64,000 nt of DNA. Origin: Acinetobacter sichuanensis (GTDB lineage Bacteria > Pseudomonadota > Gammaproteobacteria > Pseudomonadales > Moraxellaceae). Below the pieces are notes generated by a model. The model was not told the origin of the DNA. It worked only from the letters and a program-made list of their open reading frames with translations, and ran no database searches. The position numbers and the translations under genes were made by a program. Positions within the stretch are counted from its first letter, which is position 1. Every line of letters begins with the position of its first letter. Positions 1-7,500 of the stretch are shown piece by piece. Location: contig NZ_PYIX02000015.1 in assembly GCF_003024515.2 (NCBI RefSeq), positions 26,188-90,187 on the forward strand, read 5' to 3'.

Positions 1-945
1 TAGATCATGGGCATTTAAACTGCCATCACCAAAATGCCCTGACATTGCCCAACTATGGCTCATCACTGAAATCGCTTCGGCGGTTGATAATGTCCCTGTG
101 GTACTTTTCAGTTTTTGTTTACCATCTACTGTTTTACCTTCACGTAATTCACGGAAAATGGTCACAAGGGTTTTAATGTGTTGATCGAGTGGTTGAATTT
201 CAGGTAAAGATAAGCTACGACCAAGTGAGGCAACACGTTGTTGCACAATTTCAATTTCTTCTGCAATAGTGGCAGGTGGTGGTAAAATCACGGTATTAAA
301 ACGACGCTTAAGTGCAGATGAAAGTTCATTGACGCCTTTATCACGGTTGTTGGCAGTCGCAATCACACTAAAACCTTGTACCGCTTGATATTCAATGCCT
401 AACTCAGGTACAGGTAGATTTTTTTCAGATAACAATGTAATCAAAGTATCCTGTACATCAGCAGGAATACGGGTCAACTCTTCAATACGGGCAATTTTTC
501 CTGTACGCATCGCACGTAGCATAGGACTTTGTACTAAAGCTTCTTCAGTTGGACCTTTAGCAAGTAGTTGCGCATAGTTCCAGCTATAACGCAAAGTATC
601 TTCACTGGTGCCTGCTGTTCCTTGAATGAGCAAAGTACTGTTACCACTGATGGCTGCTGCTAAATGCTCAGAGACCCAAGATTTTGCTGTTCCTGGTACA
701 CCCAATAATAAAAGTGCGCGGTCTGTGGCTAATGTCGCCACCGCAATTTCCATCAAACGACGATTACCAATATATTTTGCTGAAATTTCAGTACCATCAG
801 GCAGTGTAGTCCCCATTAAATAATCAACTACAGCATTTGGTGATAACTCCCATTGTGCAGGGCGTTGTTTTTTATCGTGTTCTTTTAAAGCTGCCAACTC
901 ATGGGCATATTGTTGTTCTGCTTTGGCACGTAAAACTTGACTCAT
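1..945 (-). CDS. MoxR-family AAA+ ATPase (YehL-like), C-terminus cut by the window edge
   Basis: The reading frame opens with ATG at 943-945 on the minus strand and runs off the left edge, so 315 residues are visible. It carries a Walker A GVPGTAKS (about residues 82-89), a Walker B-like segment IARIEEL (about 151-157) in place of a classical DE box, and a sensor-1 stretch ATANNR (about 196-201). These are hallmarks of MoxR-type AAA+ ATPases, which act as chaperone-like remodelling machines and are usually coupled to a von Willebrand A protein. The gene is the downstream member of a minus-strand series with the DUF5691-like and SWIM genes (39 bp gap to the former). A VWA partner may lie beyond position 1. 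Family assignment is firm; the substrate is unknown. Confidence 0.85.
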   Translation of the reverse strand, partial: MSQVLRAKAEQQYAHELAALKEHDKKQRPAQWELSPNAVVDYLMGTTLPDGTEISAKYIGNRRLMEIAVATLATDRALLLLGVPGTAKSWVSEHLAAAISGNSTLLIQGTAGTSEDTLRYSWNYAQLLAKGPTEEALVQSPMLRAMRTGKIARIEELTRIPADVQDTLITLLSEKNLPVPELGIEYQAVQGFSVIATANNRDKGVNELSSALKRRFNTVILPPPATIAEEIEIVQQRVASLGRSLSLPEIQPLDQHIKTLVTIFRELREGKTVDGKQKLKSTTGTLSTAEAISVMSHSWAMSGHFGDGSLNAHDL

Positions 946-984
946 GTCAGTGTCCTTTTTATCGAAAATTAAAATGATTTTTTG

Positions 985-2574
985 TTACGGAAGCAATGCC
1001 ATTTTTTGTTTGGCAATGCTATTTAAAATATCAAAACGACTAGAATCTAAATCTTTTAATGGGCTAATTTCAGTTGGATAGCCATAGACCACAAGCCATT
1101 CATACAATGGATGCAATAAATAGGCATATTCCTGCTCTTCCTGTAGATAGATTTCCGCCAATAAACGCTCAGTCAGTTCTTTGGATAAAATACCAATCTC
1201 TGACGCAGGCAATGGTAAGCGTTTCCAAACATCCAATAAAAAATCAGGTTCATGACGTTTACGGGCTTGGCGTAAATGCTGCACGATCAAATGATCACGT
1301 TTTTCAGTGCTCAGTAGCGGATACAGATATTGCATATTGGAAGCAAAACGGATGCTTTCGAGTTCTTCTTGATAATTTTCATAGAACCATTGTGCTAAAT
1401 CGGCACGTTGTTCATGAAAACAGCGGAAACAAAATGCATCTAAAATGTGATTTCGCTGATTTTTATATTTCAGCTTCAGTAAACTCTCCCATGTTGGGAA
1501 AATCTGTTGCCAATAAGACAAAGGCATCGCTTTTAAAATAAAATATAAATAGTCTTCAGCTTTACTTGATTGTGAGAATTTTATTAAATTTTCTTCAATA
1601 TTCAGCTCTTTAATGATTTTACGTTCATTGCCATTTGCAGTGTAATCAATGATATTGAGTTGTTGTAATTGTTCATCCAATTCAATGCTCATTCGCACGA
1701 TCATACAACGATTTTTAGCATCAAATTCAATGACATTTTCCAGTAATTGCAGTATTTTTTGCGTATAAGTATGTTCAGAATCATGCAAAAATAAATAGTG
1801 TAAACCTTGCCCTAAAGCTTGTTCAGGTTTCTTTTGATGCAATGCAGTTAAATATGCAATATGCGGGGCAAAGAATGAAAATGGTGTATTTTCAATCCAG
1901 TCTTTACGCTGTTCTTTATCAATACGTTTCCATAAAGCTTCAAAATTTTGATGAATAAAATCAGCATGTTCAAGTGCAAGGTTTTGAAGTAAACGCTCAG
2001 CAGGACCTTTACTTAAACTGGCAAATTTTGCATCTTCTTCATCAATGGGTTGTTGTAAAATCAATGTCTGATGTAAAATTTTAGCCACTTTTAAGCGATT
2101 ATCCTGACGCAAATCTTGCAATTTATAGCTTCGTTCAGGCAATGTTGCCGCTAATAGCAAATCATTATTGGCGACATTCAGTACATCTAAGACCAAATGT
2201 GGCGCAATAGCCTGTTTCTGCAAACGAATGAGATGCAATAGATAATTCACCCAAGCAGACTTATCATATTGAAAATTATATTGATTAAGCTGAACAATAC
2301 TTTTAATTAGACTATTCATACCCCGTTTACTGGGTGTAAATGGCGTTTCATCATCGGCTAAGTGAGCAAGTTGTTGCTCTGAACAAGGATAAGCTTGTTG
2401 TGCAGACACTTGAAAAAGTGTCCATTGCAAATTTAAACCCAATAAATCCTGTTCATCACTGACAAACTCAGAAATGGGCGCAGGTACATGAATCGCTTGT
2501 TGATAATGCTGCCCAAGGGTGAGTTTAAGTTCAAGTTGCTTGGTAAATTGTTCTAAAGGTGAGCTTATAGACAT
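985..2574 (-). CDS. Large uncharacterised protein of the MoxR/SWIM module (DUF5691-like)
   Basis: A 529-residue soluble, alpha-helical looking protein with no signal peptide, no membrane segments and no catalytic motif that I recognise. An upstream in-frame ATG at 2628 exists, but the ATG at 2574 is preferred: it is preceded by a good AAGGAG ribosome-binding site and overlaps the end of the SWIM gene by only 10 nt, which suggests translational coupling. By position (SWIM zinc-finger gene upstream, MoxR ATPase downstream) it matches the gene annotated as DUF5691 in similar clusters. That family name is from memory and moderately certain. Its role is presumably as a partner or substrate adaptor of the ATPase, which is inference. 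Confidence 0.7.
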   Translation of the reverse strand: MSISSPLEQFTKQLELKLTLGQHYQQAIHVPAPISEFVSDEQDLLGLNLQWTLFQVSAQQAYPCSEQQLAHLADDETPFTPSKRGMNSLIKSIVQLNQYNFQYDKSAWVNYLLHLIRLQKQAIAPHLVLDVLNVANNDLLLAATLPERSYKLQDLRQDNRLKVAKILHQTLILQQPIDEEDAKFASLSKGPAERLLQNLALEHADFIHQNFEALWKRIDKEQRKDWIENTPFSFFAPHIAYLTALHQKKPEQALGQGLHYLFLHDSEHTYTQKILQLLENVIEFDAKNRCMIVRMSIELDEQLQQLNIIDYTANGNERKIIKELNIEENLIKFSQSSKAEDYLYFILKAMPLSYWQQIFPTWESLLKLKYKNQRNHILDAFCFRCFHEQRADLAQWFYENYQEELESIRFASNMQYLYPLLSTEKRDHLIVQHLRQARKRHEPDFLLDVWKRLPLPASEIGILSKELTERLLAEIYLQEEQEYAYLLHPLYEWLVVYGYPTEISPLKDLDSSRFDILNSIAKQKMALLP

Positions 2575-3911
2575 TGGTAATGTGCTCCTTGCCAAATACT
2601 GATGAGTTGCAGTTCTAAACCATTCCACTCTAAACCTGCATAAAAAGGTTGATTACTCACCATCATCCATAACGCAGTAAATTGATCAGTACTGAGTGAA
2701 ATTGGCATCATATGATGTGTCGAATCAATCAGATAATAACGCTCATCTTTTTGACTTAAACGCACAGGATTCATCCACCAAAAACTGGTCAGATGCATCG
2801 GATTATGACTGAGTTTTTCTGCATGTTTGGCTAAAGCATCTTCAAAACACACAAAACCTTGCGGCGGTTTATTTTCAATTTTAATGGCGTCAATATCGTT
2901 GAGTGTGACTTGCTCTGCAAGTTTCAAACGTTGTTGTTCTACCCCAGGATAACGCTGTGCTTTGAGTTTAAAATGATGCTGACTTGGTAGGGTTAAGCCA
3001 TAACGTGTATGCGGTGCAATATCAAAATCTAAAATTAAATAATCTGTACATGTTTTCTCGTCCCATAACCATTGACGACGAAAATTCCCTTTGGACTGTT
3101 GTAATGCTTGTGTACGAGAAGCAAGTACACTTAACTGTAGCTCTTCTGTGCTTTGGGTTAACCAAAAATCACTAGCAAGGTTAATGCCCATCAACTGACG
3201 TAATTCTTGCTGTAAATCTAGAGAAAGTTGTTCTCTTTTTTGCCATAGTTCAGCAATCAGATACAAACGCGCAAGCCAAAAAGCACTTTGTTGTTGCCAA
3301 TTTGGCTGATACAACGCACTTGAAAATTCATCAATCCAAATATTGATTCCCGCAGCCTGACCATCTACCAAACGACTGGTAATTTCATGAAAAAATTGTC
3401 GTCCATTTTGTGAATGCACTTCACCTAAGCCTAAATTGACCACATCTTTAAGCCACAGTTGCAAAGCATCAATGGCTTGGTCAATTTTTTTATCACGTGA
3501 TTCTTGACGCTTAGCACGTGCTGCTTCATCAACAGGTTTATTGGCTTTTTCAGCTTTTTTCTCGGTACTTTGCGTGAGTTTGTCACGCCATTTTGTGACC
3601 CGTTCAGGAAATTGTGTTTCATCTTCCTGAATTTGAAACTCGGCGGGATGCTCTTGATACACCATCAGTAAAGCAAGTGCATGCTTACAAGGACGTTTAA
3701 AACTTGGACAACTACATTCACATTTTAGTTGTGGTAAAAAAATGGCACTTTGATAAATCGCACTCCCTTTAATTTCTGCCCAGATCCATTGATCTGTAGA
3801 AGCACCTTTATTATTCCAATCATTGACTTTAGCCAATTTTTTAGCAGCTTTTTCTGAATTTGTATCAGGAATGATCTGTTGTATTTGATCAAGCTGAATG
3901 GTCAGCAACAT
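2565..3911 (-). CDS. SWIM zinc-finger protein (YehQ-like)
   Basis: A 448-residue protein with a SWIM zinc-binding motif near the N-terminus: C66-x-C68-x6-C75-x-H77 within the segment CECSCPSFKRPCKHAL. SWIM fingers bind DNA or protein. In bacteria they often occur in genes beside MoxR/VWA modules, as with E. coli YehQ. The central part (about 115-160) is lysine-rich and probably a linker. The C-terminal 300 residues have no recognised domain. The start ATG at 3911 has AAGGAA upstream. It is the first gene of the minus-strand series SWIM - DUF5691-like - MoxR, and its stop overlaps the start of the next gene. Confidence 0.8.
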   Translation of the reverse strand: MLLTIQLDQIQQIIPDTNSEKAAKKLAKVNDWNNKGASTDQWIWAEIKGSAIYQSAIFLPQLKCECSCPSFKRPCKHALALLMVYQEHPAEFQIQEDETQFPERVTKWRDKLTQSTEKKAEKANKPVDEAARAKRQESRDKKIDQAIDALQLWLKDVVNLGLGEVHSQNGRQFFHEITSRLVDGQAAGINIWIDEFSSALYQPNWQQQSAFWLARLYLIAELWQKREQLSLDLQQELRQLMGINLASDFWLTQSTEELQLSVLASRTQALQQSKGNFRRQWLWDEKTCTDYLILDFDIAPHTRYGLTLPSQHHFKLKAQRYPGVEQQRLKLAEQVTLNDIDAIKIENKPPQGFVCFEDALAKHAEKLSHNPMHLTSFWWMNPVRLSQKDERYYLIDSTHHMMPISLSTDQFTALWMMVSNQPFYAGLEWNGLELQLISIWQGAHYQCL

Positions 3912-4493
3912 AAAAATTCCTTGCGTTATTTTTCATTTTAAATTTAATTTCCTCAATAAATGTATATTTTTCATTTTAATAATTCAACGGGAAAAAGCAG
4001 CTAAACGACAAAATTTGTCGCTAAATTGTGAAGTATGATTTAAGGGAAATTTAGATAAAAGAGATATTTCATGAAACTTTTAACGTTTTTATTTATTATT
4101 TTTATCACTAGAAAATTTTGAGGGTATTTGGGAAAACATCGTATGGTTTACTTCAACTATTAAAACTTTGTAAGTTCTAACCCTATTGCCTATAAACTTT
4201 TGGTCTATAGCGTCCTAAGCCGAATCGAGATCTTTTGGATTTGTACTACACTCACGTTGTACGCAACTGGCAGCAAGCTACTCTTTTCGATCCCATCACA
4301 CCCTTGAGACTTATAATAGCCAAAGCCTTACGGGATTAATTTCCTAAGATTGGTTGATTTCGAGTAATTTTAAAAATATTTTTCACAAAAATGCATTTAA
4401 AACATATTTTTTTCCATTTCGACAAAAATATCGTATTTTTTACCGCATAAAAAGAGCATTTAGGAGAAATTTTCTCTACATCATCACTTTGTT
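3912..4493. other. Long intergenic stretch with gene-remnant-like and higher-GC segments
   Basis: No intact gene of useful length is seen. At 4006-4021 there is a 7-bp inverted repeat (CGACAAA-A-TTTGTCG). From 4071 a ribosome-binding-site-like AAAGAGA precedes an ATG opening a signal-peptide-like frame of 16 codons. An adjacent frame continues with ENFEGIWENIVWF-like coding up to about 4172, which looks like a frameshifted leftover of a small secreted protein. The stretch 4200-4350 is clearly richer in G+C than its AT-rich flanks, contains no ORF, and could be an eroded element or a structured RNA. I could not match it to any RNA family. Confidence 0.4.
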
Positions 4494-4943
4494 TTATATT
4501 TCTCTTGGAGCTTTAATTTTACTGTTTTTATAATGCTGCGCTAAAGTTTCATTTTCACCATTTAAAAAGAATAAGAGATATTGGCGTGTAGTTGAAAAAT
4601 CAATTCTCTTAAAACCAATATAATCTTTGGTTTTACGGGTAATTAAACCAAAAACATCCTTTTGCGGCATAATCACAGGAATATCACTTTCCATTTTAAA
4701 CTCTAAATGCTCAGATGCAGAAAAAGCATTTAAAGTAAATCTAAGACTGTAATGTGTTTCAAGGTCAGTCAATGTAAAGCTCGCATTATCACCATTAAAT
4801 TGTAGCTGACGCACTCTTTGTTGTTGCCAATGAATACTGTCAAATTTAATCAATGCATTAATTGCAGCTAATTTTTCTAAAATCTCATCTCCACCTTCTT
4901 GTAGGTTTTTAGGGGAGTGGATCACTAAATCAAATGTTTTCAT
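4494..4943 (-). CDS. Hypothetical protein, 149 aa
   Basis: A cytoplasmic protein without signal peptide or membrane helices. The start ATG at 4943 has AGGAAAAAG upstream. The sequence alternates short beta-like segments (FDLVIHSP, ASFTLTDLETHYSLRFTLNAF, HLEFKME) and ends in a basic tail. I recognise no family. It stands alone, with more than 500 bp of empty sequence downstream and about 170 bp upstream, so it is probably monocistronic. Confidence 0.7.
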   Translation of the reverse strand: MKTFDLVIHSPKNLQEGGDEILEKLAAINALIKFDSIHWQQQRVRQLQFNGDNASFTLTDLETHYSLRFTLNAFSASEHLEFKMESDIPVIMPQKDVFGLITRKTKDYIGFKRIDFSTTRQYLLFFLNGENETLAQHYKNSKIKAPREI

Positions 4944-5117
4944 TTTTCTTTTTCCTGATAAGCGGCATTATTTTAACAGAATCTAGCGCTAATCCCTTGA
5001 ATTTCAGACAAAAAATCGTGAAATAAATCACATTTAAGCGAAATATTTATTAGTTTTTATTTAAAAACAATCAAAAATAAATACAAAATGTCTTTTTATC
5101 ATTTTTATTTTAAAATT

Positions 5118-5699
5118 TTAGTATGGTGCAATTTTATTCAACTTTTCCTGTCTTTTTTTACGAATCCATCGAATCACAACAAACATCAACATAATGACCA
5201 GCAATACCACCAAAATAGGTGCAATTAAAGACAGTATCGAAACGACAATAGCGCCTAGCCATTCTCCTGTTGAAATAATTGGATTAGCAATTCCACCTGT
5301 GGTTGCTGTAGAAATACCACGAACAGCGACTGTAGTTAATTGTACTGCGCTCGCAGTTCCTCCACCGACAATAATTGCGGCTGCCCAACTGGTAAATTGC
5401 GACATTTCCCCTGTACTGACTGCCATAGTCGTTAATGTTCCTGCAATGAGTGCCACAGGCGTTGCTATCGTATCTAATATGTTATCTACCCAAGGGATAT
5501 AGTACGCCCCGATTTCACAGAGTGTTGCAACAGTTAAACCAATACAGACTGATGGCATTGCCAACCACTCAAAACCCTTCATGGGTTCAAACCATCCCAT
5601 GAGTGAGGCAATACTCATGACCAATAGCGGTACAAATACACGAAAACCACAAGCGGCACTGAGTCCAATACCGATACATAAGCTCAGGATGGTTTCCAT
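5118..5699 (-). CDS. DUF4126-family membrane protein
   Basis: A 193-residue hydrophobic protein with about five predicted membrane segments, glycine/alanine-rich turns (GIGLSAACGFRVFVPLL at the N-terminus, a GGGTAS motif near the middle) and a short basic cytosolic tail (RWIRKKRQEK). The N-terminal pattern and overall length fit the DUF4126 family of inner-membrane proteins of unknown function. It lies 109 bp downstream of the zinc-ribbon gene, with a strong terminator between them, so it is probably transcribed separately. Confidence 0.8.
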   Translation of the reverse strand: METILSLCIGIGLSAACGFRVFVPLLVMSIASLMGWFEPMKGFEWLAMPSVCIGLTVATLCEIGAYYIPWVDNILDTIATPVALIAGTLTTMAVSTGEMSQFTSWAAAIIVGGGTASAVQLTTVAVRGISTATTGGIANPIISTGEWLGAIVVSILSLIAPILVVLLVIMLMFVVIRWIRKKRQEKLNKIAPY

Positions 5700-5744
5700 G
5701 TTGTGCCCTACCTTATTGTGTTTATATTTTTTTATACGGTAACA

Positions 5745-5775
5745 AAAAAGCCCTATGGGGTGATAGGGCTTTTTC
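5745..5775 (-). terminator. Rho-independent terminator of the zinc-ribbon gene
   Basis: The stem AGCCCTAT/ATAGGGCT has a GGGGTG loop and T-runs on both sides. On the minus strand it follows the stop of the 47-residue zinc-ribbon gene. Confidence 0.85.
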
Positions 5776-5808
5776 TAAAACAGAGAGTAACTGTTTTGTT
5801 TGTGCTGC

Positions 5809-5952
5809 TTAGGCATTCTTGTTGTTGAATTGATTGCCAAGGCATTTGGTACACGGTGGTAGACGATCTGTACCAATTTCTAAGTAGGTGCGGTGTCCGC
5901 AGTTGACACAAAAATAGAAGCCTGTTCCAGGTTTTTGACCAGCCATAACCAT
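5809..5952 (-). CDS. Small zinc-ribbon protein, 47 aa
   Basis: A very short gene whose translation is supported by motif and ribosome-binding site: GGAG lies 7 nt before the ATG at 5950-5952. The protein has two CxxC knuckles, C15-x2-C18 (FCVNCGH) and C34-x2-C37 (PCTKCLGN), spaced as in a one-ribbon zinc (rubredoxin-like) fold, followed by a polar tail ending NNKNA. A longer overlapping frame on the same strand (5753-6046) has no such features and is a shadow. A dedicated terminator follows at 5745-5775. Probably a structural zinc or electron-transfer micro-domain; function unknown. Confidence 0.85.
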   Translation of the reverse strand: MVMAGQKPGTGFYFCVNCGHRTYLEIGTDRLPPCTKCLGNQFNNKNA

Positions 5953-6183
5953 TTTTGTTCTCCATAGGTATTAGAAATGGTGAACAAAGTATAGCCTCTT
6001 TTTTTTCGCTTTGTCTACTGTCTATTTTGATAAATGATGATATCATTTTTGCAAGAAATGCTTATATTGGTATTTTTTATCATTTTTATTCCATTTAAAA
6101 ACTTTTATCACATAAATTTATATGTTCTTCTTTTAAATTTCCAAAAACAAATCGGATTTTCTATTCATCAGCTTTTATTTACT

Positions 6184-6546
6184 CTAATGATTAATTTCGT
6201 ATGGCATACCGTCTTCACCAAACTCAACGCCTCGTTCGAGCAGTTTTTTGTGTGCAGCGTGATGCACAACACCTCGTTTGCTGACTTTGGGTTCGAATAG
6301 TCTGCGTAATGTTGCTTCACTGACATTGGGATGACTCACCACTTCTATGCGTACGCCCCAAAATTTGTCATTTGCAAAGCGGTCAAGGATTTCTGCATCT
6401 GCGTCGGGATTCATGGCGGCAACTACTCGGATTGCCTGATTTGGGTCAGTGAGAAAGGGTTCGAGTTCTGCTGTATTGGAAGCGCTACTTGCCGCTATAT
6501 AGCGGCGTTCTTCTTCAGCTTTTTGTTCGGGGGATTTTTTGGGCAT
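6184..6546 (-). CDS. Variant leucine-rich repeat (LRV/HEAT-like) protein, 120 aa
   Basis: The centre of this 120-residue soluble protein (about 25-90) shows repeated units of the LRV type: a segment with a conserved Asn-Pro or His-Pro turn followed by a leucine-containing helix and VR (AAMNPDADAEILDRFAND, VVSHPNVSEATLRRLFEP). The N-terminus is Lys/Glu-rich and the tail ends GEDGMPYEINH. Such repeats form protein-binding solenoids. Its G+C content is visibly higher than that of its neighbours, hinting at a foreign origin. It lies 31 bp downstream of the NADAR gene on the same strand, so co-transcription is likely. Function unknown. Confidence 0.7.
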   Translation of the reverse strand: MPKKSPEQKAEEERRYIAASSASNTAELEPFLTDPNQAIRVVAAMNPDADAEILDRFANDKFWGVRIEVVSHPNVSEATLRRLFEPKVSKRGVVHHAAHKKLLERGVEFGEDGMPYEINH

Positions 6547-6577
6547 GGGTTTACAGCTTAAATCCTATGTTTATTTA

Positions 6578-7285
6578 TTAAAAAAGTGAGCCTGTACCTG
6601 AACTATTTCGTGTATTCATATAAGCATTACTTATTTGAAAATCACTGTAGAATTTTAAAAATTCTTTAGGATCTCGGATTTTACCTAATAAGTTTCTTTT
6701 AGATAAAGATACAAACATTGCAATTGAATAAGCCTGACAGTTTATTGACTTTTCAGGATTAAATTCGATGTCTGTAAATGCCTCATATTTCAATAATTCC
6801 TCATGATATTCAGAATTGAAATTCAAAGCATTAATGTATAACCAATCATAAAATGCTGTTAAAGGCTCTAAAGTCCAATCCATGCCATAAAAATTAAATT
6901 TTTTTAACTGCCCTGATGTTTTTAATCTCTCATCCTTTTTGGCTTCTCGTGAAGTCACGTTTAAAAGATCTAGAAATGGTCCGCCATTTTCAAAAATCTT
7001 ACTGCTTTGAAATGCGCACTCAACACTAAATTTTTGATTCGTCTTTTTATCCAACATCATTAAATTAAAAGCGCTAAGTGCCACTCCTAACGCTAATTCT
7101 GACTTGCTAGAAATTTCTAAAATTTGAGTGATATTTTGGGTATTTCTAATTGCTTCATGTAAAGAAGCTATAGATTTCTGTTTTTGCACAACAGCAAAAC
7201 CAGAGTGATACTGAGAATCCACCATTTTAGTTTCTACAAGAGTAGAACCAACAGTATTAGGAATAAATACAGGACGTTTTGCCAT
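6578..7285 (-). CDS. NADAR-domain protein of the DarT1-associated antitoxin family
   Basis: A 235-residue protein beginning MAKRPVFIPN with conserved blocks LEISSKSELALGVALSAFNL, SVECAFQSSKIFENGGPF, SREAKKDERL, FYDWLYINAL and NPEKSINCQAYSIAMFVSLS. I recognise these as the NADAR family that removes ADP-ribose from guanine bases in DNA and neutralises the toxin DarT1. The family identity is from memory of these blocks and fairly confident. A darT gene normally adjoins it. Here the neighbours are acnD (upstream) and the small LRV protein (downstream, 31 bp), so the antitoxin appears to be an orphan. No obvious signal peptide or membrane segment. The start ATG at 7285 is the natural family start. 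Confidence 0.8.
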   Translation of the reverse strand: MAKRPVFIPNTVGSTLVETKMVDSQYHSGFAVVQKQKSIASLHEAIRNTQNITQILEISSKSELALGVALSAFNLMMLDKKTNQKFSVECAFQSSKIFENGGPFLDLLNVTSREAKKDERLKTSGQLKKFNFYGMDWTLEPLTAFYDWLYINALNFNSEYHEELLKYEAFTDIEFNPEKSINCQAYSIAMFVSLSKRNLLGKIRDPKEFLKFYSDFQISNAYMNTRNSSGTGSLF

Positions 7286-7440
7286 TTATGCGACTCCTTT
7301 ATAATTACGTATTTTTACAGTTATTCAATCATCAAAAACACCCTGTCTGTTTTGATGAGATACAAATTTCTTATTAGAATATTTTAGAGTGTAACTATCT
7401 TTCAAACTATCTCTGTTAAAAAAGCCATCAATCCAATAAA

Positions 7441-7470
7441 AAAACCCCACATAAATGTAGGGTCTTTATA
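7441..7470 (-). terminator. Terminator after acnD
   Basis: An imperfect stem (ACCC-C-ACAT with ATGT-A-GGGT) flanked by A/T runs lies 31 bp downstream of the acnD stop on the minus strand. Confidence 0.7.
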
Positions 7471-7500
7471 CAACAAAATCAATTATTTCAGCTTAAAATC

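Noticed and set aside
1074..1541. 155-codon plus-strand frame opposite the DUF5691-like gene
   Set aside because: No ribosome-binding site and no coherent domain; antisense shadow.
4200..4350. Possible tRNA or known housekeeping RNA in the higher-GC stretch
   Set aside because: I could not build a cloverleaf, and the sequence does not resemble 6S, SRP, RNase P, tmRNA or 5S RNA; left as unassigned.
5753..6046. 97-codon minus-strand frame overlapping the zinc-ribbon gene
   Set aside because: No ribosome-binding site or protein pattern; the 47-codon frame inside it has a strong site and a zinc-ribbon motif.
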